Assembly: GCF_015710575.1 (NCBI RefSeq)
Contig: NZ_CP065373.1
Location: 5,146,001 to 5,210,000, forward strand
Source: Mycolicibacterium mengxianglii
Lineage (GTDB): Bacteria > Actinomycetota > Actinomycetes > Mycobacteriales > Mycobacteriaceae
Direction: 5' to 3'
Length of the DNA: 64,000 nucleotides
Shown here one piece after another: positions 57,268 to 64,000 of this stretch. Position numbers and translations under genes: made by a program. Position 1 is the first letter of the stretch; the number at the start of each line of letters is the position of its first letter. Under the pieces are notes generated by a model. The model was not told the DNA's origin, did not search any database, and saw only the letters and a program-made list of their open reading frames with translations.

Positions 57268-57327
57268 CCGAGCAGACACAAACTCGCGGTTTCGGAACCC
57301 GAACCACGCGACTTTGTGTCTGCTCGG
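57268..57327. terminator. palindrome between crp and the MBL-fold gene
   Basis: CCGAGCAGACACAAA (57268-57282) and TTTGTGTCTGCTCGG (57313-57327) form a perfect 15-bp inverted repeat with a 30-nt loop that contains an imperfect inner stem. It starts 10 bp after the crp stop and ends 16 bp before the stop of the convergent gene. A T-tract lies on its left (57260-57265). It probably terminates both transcripts. Near-identical cgagcagacncaaa palindromes are, from memory, common between mycobacterial genes. Confidence 0.7.
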
Positions 57328-57343
57328 GCGTTTCGGGAGCCAG

Positions 57344-58129
57344 TCAGCTGCGTAGGTAGTCCAGCTGCGCCTGCACCGACTTCTCGGCGGCGTCCCACAG
57401 CTTCTGGTCGACGTCGGTGTACACGTGCTCGACCACCTGGCGCGCTGAGGCGTCCTCGCCGAGTTCACGCAGCGCAGTGCGCACCTGATCCAGTCGTTCG
57501 CGGCGGTGCGCCAGGTACATCTCGGTGACGGCTTCGAGGTCGACGAGATCAGGACCGTGGCCCGGCAGAACCGCGCGCTTTCCGATTCCGTGCAGCCGCT
57601 GCAGCGACTCCAGGTAGTCCCGCAGGCTGCCGTCCTCGGTGTCGATGACGGTGGTGCCCCGCCCGAGCACGGTGTCCGCGGTCAGCACCGCGTCATCGAG
57701 CAGGAACGACACCGAATCGGCGGTATGGCCCGGCGTGGCCAGCACCGTGATCCGCAGACCGGCGGCCTCGATCACCTCACCGTCGGTCAGCGGTCCACCC
57801 AGACCACGCAGGAATCCGCTGCCCACCGAACGCACCACCGCACCCGTGCGCTCGACCAGCTTGTCGATGCCGTCGGTGTGGTCACCGTGGCGGTGGCTGA
57901 TCAAGACGAGCGGGATCCGGCCAAGTGCCGCGACCCGCTCGAGGTGGGCGTCGTCGTCAGGACCGGGATCGACGATCACCATCTCGTCGCTGCCCGGTCC
58001 CCGCAGCACCCAGGTGTTGGTGCCCTCGAGGGTCATGATGCCCGGGTTCTCGCACAGCAGCACCGACGCCGTGTCCGTCACCGGACGCAGCTGGGCGTAG
58101 GCGGGATGCTCGAGGCGCTGCGACGTCAC
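57344..58129 (-). CDS. MBL-fold metallohydrolase (Rv3677c type)
   Basis: A 261-residue metallo-beta-lactamase-fold hydrolase with S-H79-R-H81-G-D83-H84, T-P-G-H-T-A-D-S-V and a later D and H (G-H-G-P). The C-terminal helical part (Y-L-A-H-R-R-E-R-L) resembles LACTB2-like proteins, some of which are RNases. The substrate is unknown. The GTG at 58129 overlaps the RidA stop (GTGA), and the RidA gene in turn overlaps a small gene upstream, making a three-gene unit. Confidence 0.88.
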   Translation of the reverse strand: MTSQRLEHPAYAQLRPVTDTASVLLCENPGIMTLEGTNTWVLRGPGSDEMVIVDPGPDDDAHLERVAALGRIPLVLISHRHGDHTDGIDKLVERTGAVVRSVGSGFLRGLGGPLTDGEVIEAAGLRITVLATPGHTADSVSFLLDDAVLTADTVLGRGTTVIDTEDGSLRDYLESLQRLHGIGKRAVLPGHGPDLVDLEAVTEMYLAHRRERLDQVRTALRELGEDASARQVVEHVYTDVDQKLWDAAEKSVQAQLDYLRS

Positions 58130-58581
58130 GCCACCTCGACGATGATCTCGACTTCCACGGGTGCGTTGCGGGGCAGTTCGGAAACCCCCACCGCGGAACG
58201 GGCATGGGCGCCGGCGTCGCCGAACACCTCGCCGAACAGCTCCGAGGCGCCGTTGATGACGCCAGGCTGGCCGGAGAATCCCGGAGCCGAAGCGACGAAC
58301 CCGACGACCTTGACCACCTTGACCACGGAGTCGATACCGACCAGTGCGTGCACCGCGGCCAAGGCGTTGAGCGCGCAGACCCGGGCCAGCGCCGCGGCAT
58401 CCTCGTCGCTGACGTCGGCGCCGACCTTGCCCGTGCGCAGCAGTTCCCCACTCTGGATAGGCAGCTGCCCGGCGGTGTACACCAGGTTCCCGGTTCGTAT
58501 GGCCGGCACATATGCGGCCAGGGGCGCGACGACCGGGGGCAGTTCGATGCCCAACTCGGCGAGCTTGGCGGACCAGCTCAT
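58126..58581 (-). CDS. RidA/YjgF family protein
   Basis: A 151-residue protein of the Rid superfamily. It has the family's Y-T-A-G-Q-L-P strand, the A-L-A-R-V-C-A-L-N-A-L-A helix and a C-terminal V-E-V-E-I-I-V-E-V strand. The catalytic Arg of RidA (near residue 105 in R-x-A-V-G-V) seems to be in A-R-S-A-V-G-V-S-E-L-P, so imine deaminase activity is possible. The ATG at 58581 overlaps the stop of the DUF4177 gene. It corresponds to Rv3678c. Confidence 0.88.
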   Translation of the reverse strand: MSWSAKLAELGIELPPVVAPLAAYVPAIRTGNLVYTAGQLPIQSGELLRTGKVGADVSDEDAAALARVCALNALAAVHALVGIDSVVKVVKVVGFVASAPGFSGQPGVINGASELFGEVFGDAGAHARSAVGVSELPRNAPVEVEIIVEVA

Positions 58582-58739
58582 TTGGGTCGCTTCAGGTAGG
58601 CGACGTGCTGTTCGCCGGTCGGGCCCGGTAGGACGGCGACCAGCTCCCAGCCGTCAGCTCCCCACTGGTCGAGGATCTGTTTGGTGGCGTGGGTGAGGAG
58701 CGGCACGGTGGCGTACTCCCAGATGGTCGGTTCGCTCAT
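58578..58739 (-). CDS. small DUF4177-type protein
   Basis: A 53-residue protein, M-S-E-P-T-I-W-E-Y-A-T-V-P-L-L ending in V-A-Y-L-K-R-P-K. The W-E-Y pattern at the start and G-W-E-L-V-A-V in the middle are the DUF4177 signature. ATG at 58739; its TGA overlaps the RidA ATG by 4 bp. Function is unknown. It is divergent from bagA with 48 bp between starts. Confidence 0.8.
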   Translation of the reverse strand: MSEPTIWEYATVPLLTHATKQILDQWGADGWELVAVLPGPTGEQHVAYLKRPK

Positions 58740-58774
58740 GCGCAGAGCTTAACCGCAGCGCCCGGGCACTTGGT

Positions 58775-58780
58775 TAGCAT
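58775..58780 (+). promoter_or_regulatory. -10 box of bagA (leaderless)
   Basis: TAGCAT lies 7 nt before the ATG at 58788, which favours this start over the ATG at 58779 that overlaps the box itself. Confidence 0.5.
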
Positions 58781-58787
58781 GCAAGCC

Positions 58788-59804
58788 ATGACCACAGCAA
58801 GCGGCCAGACCAGCGTCGGCTGGCCCTCCCGGTTGGCGAAAGCCCGTCTGCATTTTGTGAGCGGCAAAGGCGGTACCGGGAAGTCCACGGTGGCCGCCGC
58901 GCTGGCTCTGACGCTGGCCGCGGGCGGACGCAGGGTGCTGCTGGTGGAAGTCGAAGGCCGTCAGGGCATTGCGCAACTGTTCGACGTGCCGCCGCTGCCC
59001 TACAAGGAACTCAAGATCGCGACGGCCGAGCAGGGCGGTCAGGTCAACGCGCTGGCCATCGACATCGAAGCGGCGTTCCTGGAGTACCTCGACATGTTCT
59101 ACAACTTGGGCCTGGCCGGCCGTGCCATGCGCCGGATCGGGGCCATCGAGTTCGCCACCACCATCGCGCCCGGCCTCCGTGACGTGCTGCTGACCGGCAA
59201 GATCAAAGAGTCCGTGGTGCGGCAGGACCGTGACAAGTCCTCGGTGTACGACGCGGTTGTGGTGGACTCGCCACCGACGGGCCGCATCGCCCGCTTCCTG
59301 GACGTCACCAAGGCCGTCGCCGACCTCGCCAAGGGCGGCCCGGTGCACTCTCAGAGCGAGGGCGTGGTGAAGTTGCTGCACTCCGAGCAGACGGCGATCC
59401 ACCTGGTCACACTGCTCGAGGCCCTGCCCATCCAGGAGACGGTGGAGGCGATCGACGAGCTGCAAGCGCTCGGCCTGCCGATCGGCAGCGTGATCGTCAA
59501 CCGCAACATCCCGACGTTTCTGCCGCCGGACGCGCTGACGAAGGCGACCGAGGGAGACATCGACGCCGACAGCGTGCGCGCCGAGCTGTCCAAGATCGGA
59601 ATCACCTTGGCCGACAACGACTTCGCGGGGCTCCTTACCGAGAGCATTCAACATGCGACCCGGATCCGGGCCCGTGCCGAGAGTGCCGAACAGCTCGACG
59701 CCATCAAGGTGCCGAGGCTGGAGCTACCTGCCATCAACGACGGAATCGATCTGGGCAGCTTGTACGAGCTGGCCGAAGCACTGGCAGCACAGGGAGTCCG
59801 ATGA
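58788..59804 (+). CDS. bagA: Get3/ArsA-like ATPase BagA
   Basis: A 338-residue deviant-Walker ATPase. The P-loop is S-G-K-G-G-T-G-K-S-T (about 25-34). Switch I is D-S-P-P-T-G, in place of the D-T-A-P-T-G of Get3. It pairs with the next gene as in Rv3679-Rv3680, reported to form a Get3-like complex that protects M. tuberculosis from nitric oxide and glycerol-derived toxicity (recalled). No membrane partner is nearby. The product is cytosolic. It ends L-A-A-Q-G-V-R, 49 bp before bagB. Confidence 0.9.
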   Translation: MTTASGQTSVGWPSRLAKARLHFVSGKGGTGKSTVAAALALTLAAGGRRVLLVEVEGRQGIAQLFDVPPLPYKELKIATAEQGGQVNALAIDIEAAFLEYLDMFYNLGLAGRAMRRIGAIEFATTIAPGLRDVLLTGKIKESVVRQDRDKSSVYDAVVVDSPPTGRIARFLDVTKAVADLAKGGPVHSQSEGVVKLLHSEQTAIHLVTLLEALPIQETVEAIDELQALGLPIGSVIVNRNIPTFLPPDALTKATEGDIDADSVRAELSKIGITLADNDFAGLLTESIQHATRIRARAESAEQLDAIKVPRLELPAINDGIDLGSLYELAEALAAQGVR

Positions 59805-59853
59805 GCAACCTGAGGAACGAAGGGCGCGAAAAGGACCAGTTAGGACGGCGTAG

Positions 59854-60969
59854 ATGAGCCACACACCACCGGCGCTGGATATGGCGTCGATTCTGAAGGA
59901 CACCTCCAACCGGGTGGTCGTCTGCTGCGGCGCCGGCGGCGTCGGCAAGACCACCACTGCCGCCGCGATGGCATTACGGGCCGCGGAATACGGACGGTCG
60001 GTGGTTGTGCTGACCATCGATCCGGCAAAACGCCTGGCTCAAGCACTGGGCATCAAGGATCTCGGAAACTCGCCGCAGCGGGTACCGCTGCCCGCCGAGG
60101 TATCCGGCCAGCTGTACGCGATGATGCTCGATATGCGGCGCACCTTCGACGAAATGGTGGTCGAGTACTCGGGAAACGAACGCGCACAAGCGATTCTGGA
60201 CAACCAGTTCTATCAGACGGTAGCGACGTCGTTGGCCGGGACCCAGGAGTACATGGCGATGGAGAAGCTCGGCCAGCTGTTGGCCGAGGACCGGTGGGAT
60301 CTGGTCGTTGTCGACACCCCGCCCTCGCGTAACGCGCTGGACTTCCTGGATGCCCCCAAGCGGCTCGGCAGCTTCATGGACGGTCGGTTGTGGCGACTGC
60401 TGCTGGCGCCGGGCCGCGGCATCGGCAAGCTGGTCACCGGCGCCGTGGGGCTGGCGATGAAGGGGATGTCGACCATTCTCGGCAGCCAGATGCTCTCGGA
60501 TGCTTCGGAATTTGTGCAGTCATTGGATTCAACGTTCGGCGGGTTCCGGGAGAAGGCCGACCGCACCTACGAATTGCTGAAGCGCCGCGGCACCCAGTTC
60601 GTGGTGGTGTCGGCGGCCGAACCGGACGCACTGCGCGAGGCTTCGTTCTTCGTCGACCGGCTGTCCCAGGAGGGCATGCCGCTGGCAGGGTTGATCCTCA
60701 ACCGCACGCATCCGACGATGTGCTCGCTCACGGTGGAGCGTGCCGTGGACGGAGCGGTGGCACTGGAGCACGACGATCCCGAGTCGGTGGCCGCGGGCGT
60801 GCTGCGGGTGCATGCCGATCGGGCGCTGACCGCCAAGCGCGAGGTGCGGTTGCTCTCCCGATTCACCGGCGCCAATCCGACCGTGCCGATTGTCGGGGTG
60901 CCGTCCCTACCGTTTGATGTGTCGGATTTGGAAGCGCTGCGCGCCATCGCCGACGAGATCACGGCGTGA
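59854..60969 (+). CDS. bagB: Get3/ArsA-like ATPase BagB
   Basis: A 371-residue ATPase. The P-loop [10 protein letters not shown] is at about 29-38, then [11 protein letters not shown] and the [10 protein letters not shown] switch. It has a longer helical insertion than BagA and is the likely partner in a heteromeric complex. The first stop, at 60967-60969, lies inside the left arm of a repeated hairpin element, and the protein is shorter at its C-terminus than I recall for Rv3680 (386 aa). The insertion of that element may have changed the tail. Confidence 0.9.
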   Translation: MSHTPPALDMASILKDTSNRVVVCCGAGGVGKTTTAAAMALRAAEYGRSVVVLTIDPAKRLAQALGIKDLGNSPQRVPLPAEVSGQLYAMMLDMRRTFDEMVVEYSGNERAQAILDNQFYQTVATSLAGTQEYMAMEKLGQLLAEDRWDLVVVDTPPSRNALDFLDAPKRLGSFMDGRLWRLLLAPGRGIGKLVTGAVGLAMKGMSTILGSQMLSDASEFVQSLDSTFGGFREKADRTYELLKRRGTQFVVVSAAEPDALREASFFVDRLSQEGMPLAGLILNRTHPTMCSLTVERAVDGAVALEHDDPESVAAGVLRVHADRALTAKREVRLLSRFTGANPTVPIVGVPSLPFDVSDLEALRAIADEITA

Positions 60970-61096
60970 GTCCGAGGCTGCGAGGGACGAGCAGCCGAAG
61001 GAGCTCACGCCCCACCAACCAAGCGTGAGTCCGAGGCTGTTGGGGGCACCTCCCGCGTGCGGGGGCGGGACGAGCAGCCGAAGGAGCTCACGCCCC
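60964..61096. repeat. duplicated hairpin element between bagB and whiB4
   Basis: Two imperfect copies. Copy 1 (60964-61014) has outer arms GCGTGAG and CTCACGC and inner arms GGCTGC and GCAGCC. Copy 2 (61023-61096) repeats GCGTGAGTCCGAGGCTG and GACGAGCAGCCGAAGGAG but carries an extra G/C-rich hairpin in its loop (cctcccgc/gcgggggcgg). Copy 1 supplies the bagB stop codon. Lying between convergent genes, it should act as a bidirectional terminator. Confidence 0.75.
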
Positions 61097-61155
61097 AACA
61101 GGCACAACAGTCCCCAACAGGCCCTGGCAGCTAAGAACTTACGTGAACGACAAAA

Positions 61156-61452
61156 TTAGCCAGCGCTGCGGTGCTTGCGCTGGGCGGCGAAGAAATCAGC
61201 CCAGGAAACGACGTCGGGGTGCTGCTTGAGCAGTGCCCGCCGCTGCCTTTCGGTCATGCCACCCCACACCCCGAACTCCACCCGGTTGTCCAGGGCATCA
61301 GCACCGCACTCGGCGATCACCGGGCAGTGCCGGCAGATGACCGCGGCCTTGCGCTGGGCGGCGCCCCGCACGAACAGTTCGTCAGGATCGGCTCCGCGGC
61401 AGCGAGCTTGTGCAACCCAGGCGATCCGTGCTTCAGCCTCTGCGCCCGGCAC
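61156..61452 (-). CDS. whiB4: WhiB4 iron-sulfur redox regulator, N-terminus apparently frameshifted
   Basis: As written, a GTG start at 61452 gives 98 residues with C18, C40-x2-C43-x5-C49 (the [4Fe-4S] ligands), G-V-W-G-G and a basic C-terminus (R-Q-R-R-A-L-L-K-Q-H), a Wbl protein closest to WhiB4. No Shine-Dalgarno precedes this GTG. A better start, ATG 61508 with AAGGGGAG at 7 nt, is in another frame. Adding one base to the 5-C tract at 61480-61484 joins them and puts the cysteines at 37, 59, 62 and 68, the numbering of M. tuberculosis WhiB4. It is convergent with bagB and divergent from ponA2. Confidence 0.88.
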   Translation of the reverse strand: MPGAEAEARIAWVAQARCRGADPDELFVRGAAQRKAAVICRHCPVIAECGADALDNRVEFGVWGGMTERQRRALLKQHPDVVSWADFFAAQRKHRSAG

Positions 61453-61508
61453 CGAAGCCGGAACGGCCGTGGTGAGGGTCCCCCTGGTGCGGTCCGACTT
61501 ACTGACAT

Positions 61509-61795
61509 CAGCGAACTCCCCTTCGCTCAGGCCGACCCGCGGCCACTGTCTCGGGTGCAGATCGCTTATGCGATCTACGCCACATTGCGCACTTTGTTGT
61601 TACCTGTGTCGCACTGTGTGTCTAAGTTAGGTGGTCAGATAGCGTTTTGGCAACAGTCTGGTTGCGACTTTTTTGGGACAACCGTGCAGTCCCTAAGCGA
61701 ATCCTTGGTTTCGGCGTGCCACCAGCACCGTCACGGGGCGTCCGGACCGCACCGGACGAGCCCGATCCGTCACAGGAGCCGGGTACAACTCCCAT
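61509..61795. promoter_or_regulatory. whiB4-ponA2 divergent intergenic region with an 18-bp palindrome
   Basis: No gene is visible in these 287 bp. AGATCGC-TTAT-GCGATCT (61559-61576) is a perfect 7-bp inverted repeat about 50 bp upstream of the probable whiB4 start, a suitable place for an operator. A T-rich segment (tgcgacttttttgggac, about 61664-61680) lies nearer ponA2. The binding protein is not known. Confidence 0.4.
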
Positions 61796-61801
61796 TACGC
61801 T
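61796..61801 (+). promoter_or_regulatory. -10 box of ponA2 (leaderless)
   Basis: TACGCT lies 7 nt before the ATG at 61809, with no Shine-Dalgarno. Confidence 0.5.
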
Positions 61802-61808
61802 GTAGAAC

Positions 61809-64000
61809 ATGTCGGACCGCCCCCCGGTCGCCGTCACCGTGATCAAGCTGGCTTGGTGCTGCCTGCTTGCCAGCGTGTTGACGGCGGCGTTGATGTTCCC
61901 GGTCGTCGGCGGTCTGGGCTTGGTGTCGAACCGTGCATCAGACGTCGTCGCCAATGGCTCGTCGCAACTCGTCGAAGGCGAGATACCCGCCGTCTCGACG
62001 ATGGTGGACACCAAAGGCAATGTGATCGCCTGGCTGTACACCCAGCGGCGCTTCGAGGTGCCGACCGACAAGATCGCCGACACGATGAAGCTGGCAATCG
62101 TGTCCATCGAGGACAAACGGTTTGCCGAACACAACGGTGTGGACTGGCAGGGCACTCTGACCGGTTTGTCGGGTTACCTGTCCGGCAACATGGACACCCG
62201 CGGTGGCTCCACCATCGAGCAGCAGTACGTCAAGAACTATCAGCTGCTGGTGATCGCCCAGACCGACTCCGAGAAGCGCGCCGCGGTCGAGACCACGCCC
62301 GCCCGCAAGCTGCGGGAAATCCGGATGGCGCTGACGCTGGACAAGACGTTCACCAAACCCGAGATCCTGACCCGGTACCTGAACCTGGTGTCATTCGGCA
62401 ATAACGCCTTCGGTGTGCAGGACGCGGCGCAGACCTACTTCGGTATCGACGCCTCCCAGCTGAACTGGCAGCAGTCTGCGTTGCTGGCGGGCCTGGTGCA
62501 GTCCACCTCGACACTCAATCCGTACACCAACCCCGAGGGCGCGCTGGCTCGCCGCAACCTGGTGCTCGACACCATGATCGAGAACATCCCCGAGGAGGCG
62601 GAGGCGCTGCGCGCGGCCAAGGCCGAGCCGCTGGGGATCCTGCCGCAGCCCCAGGAATTGCCGCGGGGTTGCATCGCCGCCGGCGACCGGGCGTTCTTCT
62701 GCGACTACGTGCAGGAGTACCTGGCGCGGGCCGGCATCACCAAGGAACAGCTGGCCAAGGGCGGCTACCTGATCCGCACGACCCTCGACCCGGACGTGCA
62801 GGCAGGAGTCAAGAACGCCATCACCGAGTTCGCTCCCTCGGATCTGCAAGGCATCGCCAGCGTGATGAGTGTGATCCGCCCCGGGAAGCAGACCCACCCG
62901 GTGGTGGCGATGGCCAGCAACCGCAACTACGGCCTCAACCTCGACGCCAACGAGACGATGCAACCGCAGCCGTTCTCGCTGGTGGGCAACGGTGCGGGCT
63001 CGGTGTTCAAGATCTTCACCACCGCGGCGGCCCTGGAAATGGGCATGGGCATCAACGCCCAACTCGATGTGCCCGGCAGGTTCGAGGCCAAGGGCCTGGG
63101 CAGCGGCGGCGCCAAGGGCTGCCCGAAGGACACCTGGTGTGTGCAGAACGCCGGTGGTTACCGGGGCCAGATGAACATCACCGACGCTCTGGCGACCTCG
63201 CCCAACACGGCGTTCGCCAAGCTCATCTCCCAGATCGGCGTGCAGCGGGCCGTGGACATGGCCGTCAGGCTGGGCCTGCGCTCCTATGCCGAGCCCGGTA
63301 CCGCCCGCGACTACGACCCCGAGAGCAACGAGAGCCTCGCCGACTTTGTTAAGCGGCAGAACATCGGCTCCTTCACCCTGGGTCCGATCGAGGTCAACGC
63401 CCTGGAGCTGTCCAACGTGGCGGCCACACTGGCTTCGGGTGGGGTGTGGTGCCCGCCGAACCCGATCGACAAGCTCTTCGACCGCGAAGGCAAAGAGGTC
63501 GCGGTCACCACGTCCACCTGCGAGCAGGTGGTACCCGAAGGTCTGGCCAACACGCTGGCCAATGCGATGAGCAAGGACGACACCGGCTCAGGTACTGCGG
63601 CCGGCGCTGCGGGTTCGGTTGGCTGGGATCTGCCGATGTCAGGCAAGACGGGGACCACCGAGGCCAACCGGTCCTCCAGCTTCCTGGGTTTCACCAACCA
63701 GCTCGCCGCCGCCAACTACATCTACGACGACTCGACCGAGCCGAGTGAGTTGTGCTCGTTCCCGCTGCGGCAGTGCGGTGACGGGAGCCTGTTCGGCGGC
63801 AACGAGCCCGCGCGGACGTGGTTCACCGCGATGAAGCCGATTGCCACCAATTTCGGCGAGGTGGCCCTTCCGCCGACGGATCCGCGTTATGTGGACGGCG
63901 CCCCAGGCGGACGGGTGCCCTCTGTGGCGGGCCTGACGCAGGATGCCGCCCGCCAACGACTGCGCGAGGCGGGTTTCCAGGTCGCCGACCAGGCCACGCC
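61809..64000 (+). CDS. ponA2: class A penicillin-binding protein PonA2, 3'-truncated by the window
   Basis: 730 codons are present and the frame is still open at 64000. N-terminal membrane anchor (about 10-38), GT51 transglycosylase with catalytic E101 in E-D-K-R-F and R-G-G-S-T-I-E-Q-Q, then the transpeptidase with S398-x-x-K401 (S-V-F-K), S464-P-N and K613-T-G. A PASTA domain begins near V-P-S-V-A-G-L (about 695). The missing part should be the rest of PASTA and a proline-rich tail. It makes and cross-links peptidoglycan and matters for non-replicating survival in M. tuberculosis. Neighbour of whiB4 as in Rv3681c-Rv3682. Confidence 0.97.
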   Translation, partial: MSDRPPVAVTVIKLAWCCLLASVLTAALMFPVVGGLGLVSNRASDVVANGSSQLVEGEIPAVSTMVDTKGNVIAWLYTQRRFEVPTDKIADTMKLAIVSIEDKRFAEHNGVDWQGTLTGLSGYLSGNMDTRGGSTIEQQYVKNYQLLVIAQTDSEKRAAVETTPARKLREIRMALTLDKTFTKPEILTRYLNLVSFGNNAFGVQDAAQTYFGIDASQLNWQQSALLAGLVQSTSTLNPYTNPEGALARRNLVLDTMIENIPEEAEALRAAKAEPLGILPQPQELPRGCIAAGDRAFFCDYVQEYLARAGITKEQLAKGGYLIRTTLDPDVQAGVKNAITEFAPSDLQGIASVMSVIRPGKQTHPVVAMASNRNYGLNLDANETMQPQPFSLVGNGAGSVFKIFTTAAALEMGMGINAQLDVPGRFEAKGLGSGGAKGCPKDTWCVQNAGGYRGQMNITDALATSPNTAFAKLISQIGVQRAVDMAVRLGLRSYAEPGTARDYDPESNESLADFVKRQNIGSFTLGPIEVNALELSNVAATLASGGVWCPPNPIDKLFDREGKEVAVTTSTCEQVVPEGLANTLANAMSKDDTGSGTAAGAAGSVGWDLPMSGKTGTTEANRSSSFLGFTNQLAAANYIYDDSTEPSELCSFPLRQCGDGSLFGGNEPARTWFTAMKPIATNFGEVALPPTDPRYVDGAPGGRVPSVAGLTQDAARQRLREAGFQVADQAT

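Noticed and set aside
61317..61508. Separate small protein starting at ATG 61508 in its own frame
   Set aside because: After ten residues it runs through the whiB4 coding region in a wrong frame; the start and Shine-Dalgarno are better explained as those of whiB4 with one base missing.

Overview
The window looks like chromosome from a mycobacterium, probably a rapid grower of the Mycolicibacterium type. It has high GC, frequent GTG starts and many ATGA/GTGA gene overlaps, and the gene order matches, from memory, the M. tuberculosis H37Rv block Rv3606c (folK) to Rv3682 (ponA2). Nearly every gene can be anchored to that block. Inside it some tuberculosis genes are missing (the espACD/PE/PPE/esx genes between ftsH and ephA, and the dppABCD genes before acs) and others are present instead.

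Region by region. 1-4293: minus-strand folate operon folE-folP-folB-folK (overlapping genes) behind ftsH. 4440-8316: plus-strand cassette of EphA-like hydrolase, flavin monooxygenase, zinc-type dehydrogenase and a SIMPL lipoprotein (LpqG). 8313-14538: minus-strand molybdopterin oxidoreductase, hpt, tilS, a zincin-like protein and a PBP4-type carboxypeptidase. 14623-17487: ppa, then a ureide pair (uraD, allantoicase) and a membrane protein. 17614-19647: an SOS-box-carrying DUF222/HNH (13E12-type) gene that seems frameshifted, with an orphan gene opposite it. 19715-20695: a TerC-family membrane protein. 20941-30225: a tightly packed five-gene unit made of a Pls-type NRPS (poly-amino-acid synthetase architecture), an M1 peptidase, a flippase-like protein, GalE and a GT-C-like membrane protein. 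This unit is the best candidate for an undescribed system.

30259-41297 holds a CMD protein, tRNA-Thr(CGT), holB, a membrane adenylyl cyclase, topA, cspA, an MrfA/Hrq1-type helicase and an Rv3651-like protein. 41282-45787 is the minus-strand tad/flp pilus locus (ssd, tadA, tadB, tadC, flp, two TadE-like genes). Two conserved non-coding RNAs flank the HAD phosphatase: a 6C RNA (B11 type) at about 45943-46039 and an Ms1/MTS2823-type RNA at about 47141-47460. 47475-64000 carries a degenerate Fic-like protein, acs, a secreted S1 protease, a holin-like protein, EphE, MarP, a NUDIX hydrolase, a thioredoxin-like protein, nth, crp, an MBL-fold hydrolase, RidA, the BagA/BagB ATPase pair, whiB4 and the 5' part of ponA2.

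Shared themes are envelope and redox homeostasis (MarP, PonA2, PBP4-like, NRPS operon, WhiB4, BagAB, thioredoxin) and cAMP signalling (cyclase and CRP in one window). Several genes begin 6-7 nt after a TAnnnT -10 box, which suggests leaderless transcripts. Three genes (whiB4, the DUF222 gene and one TadE gene) look as if a single base or a start codon is missing. These may be real mutations or assembly errors. Locus names of other species are recalled from memory, not searched.
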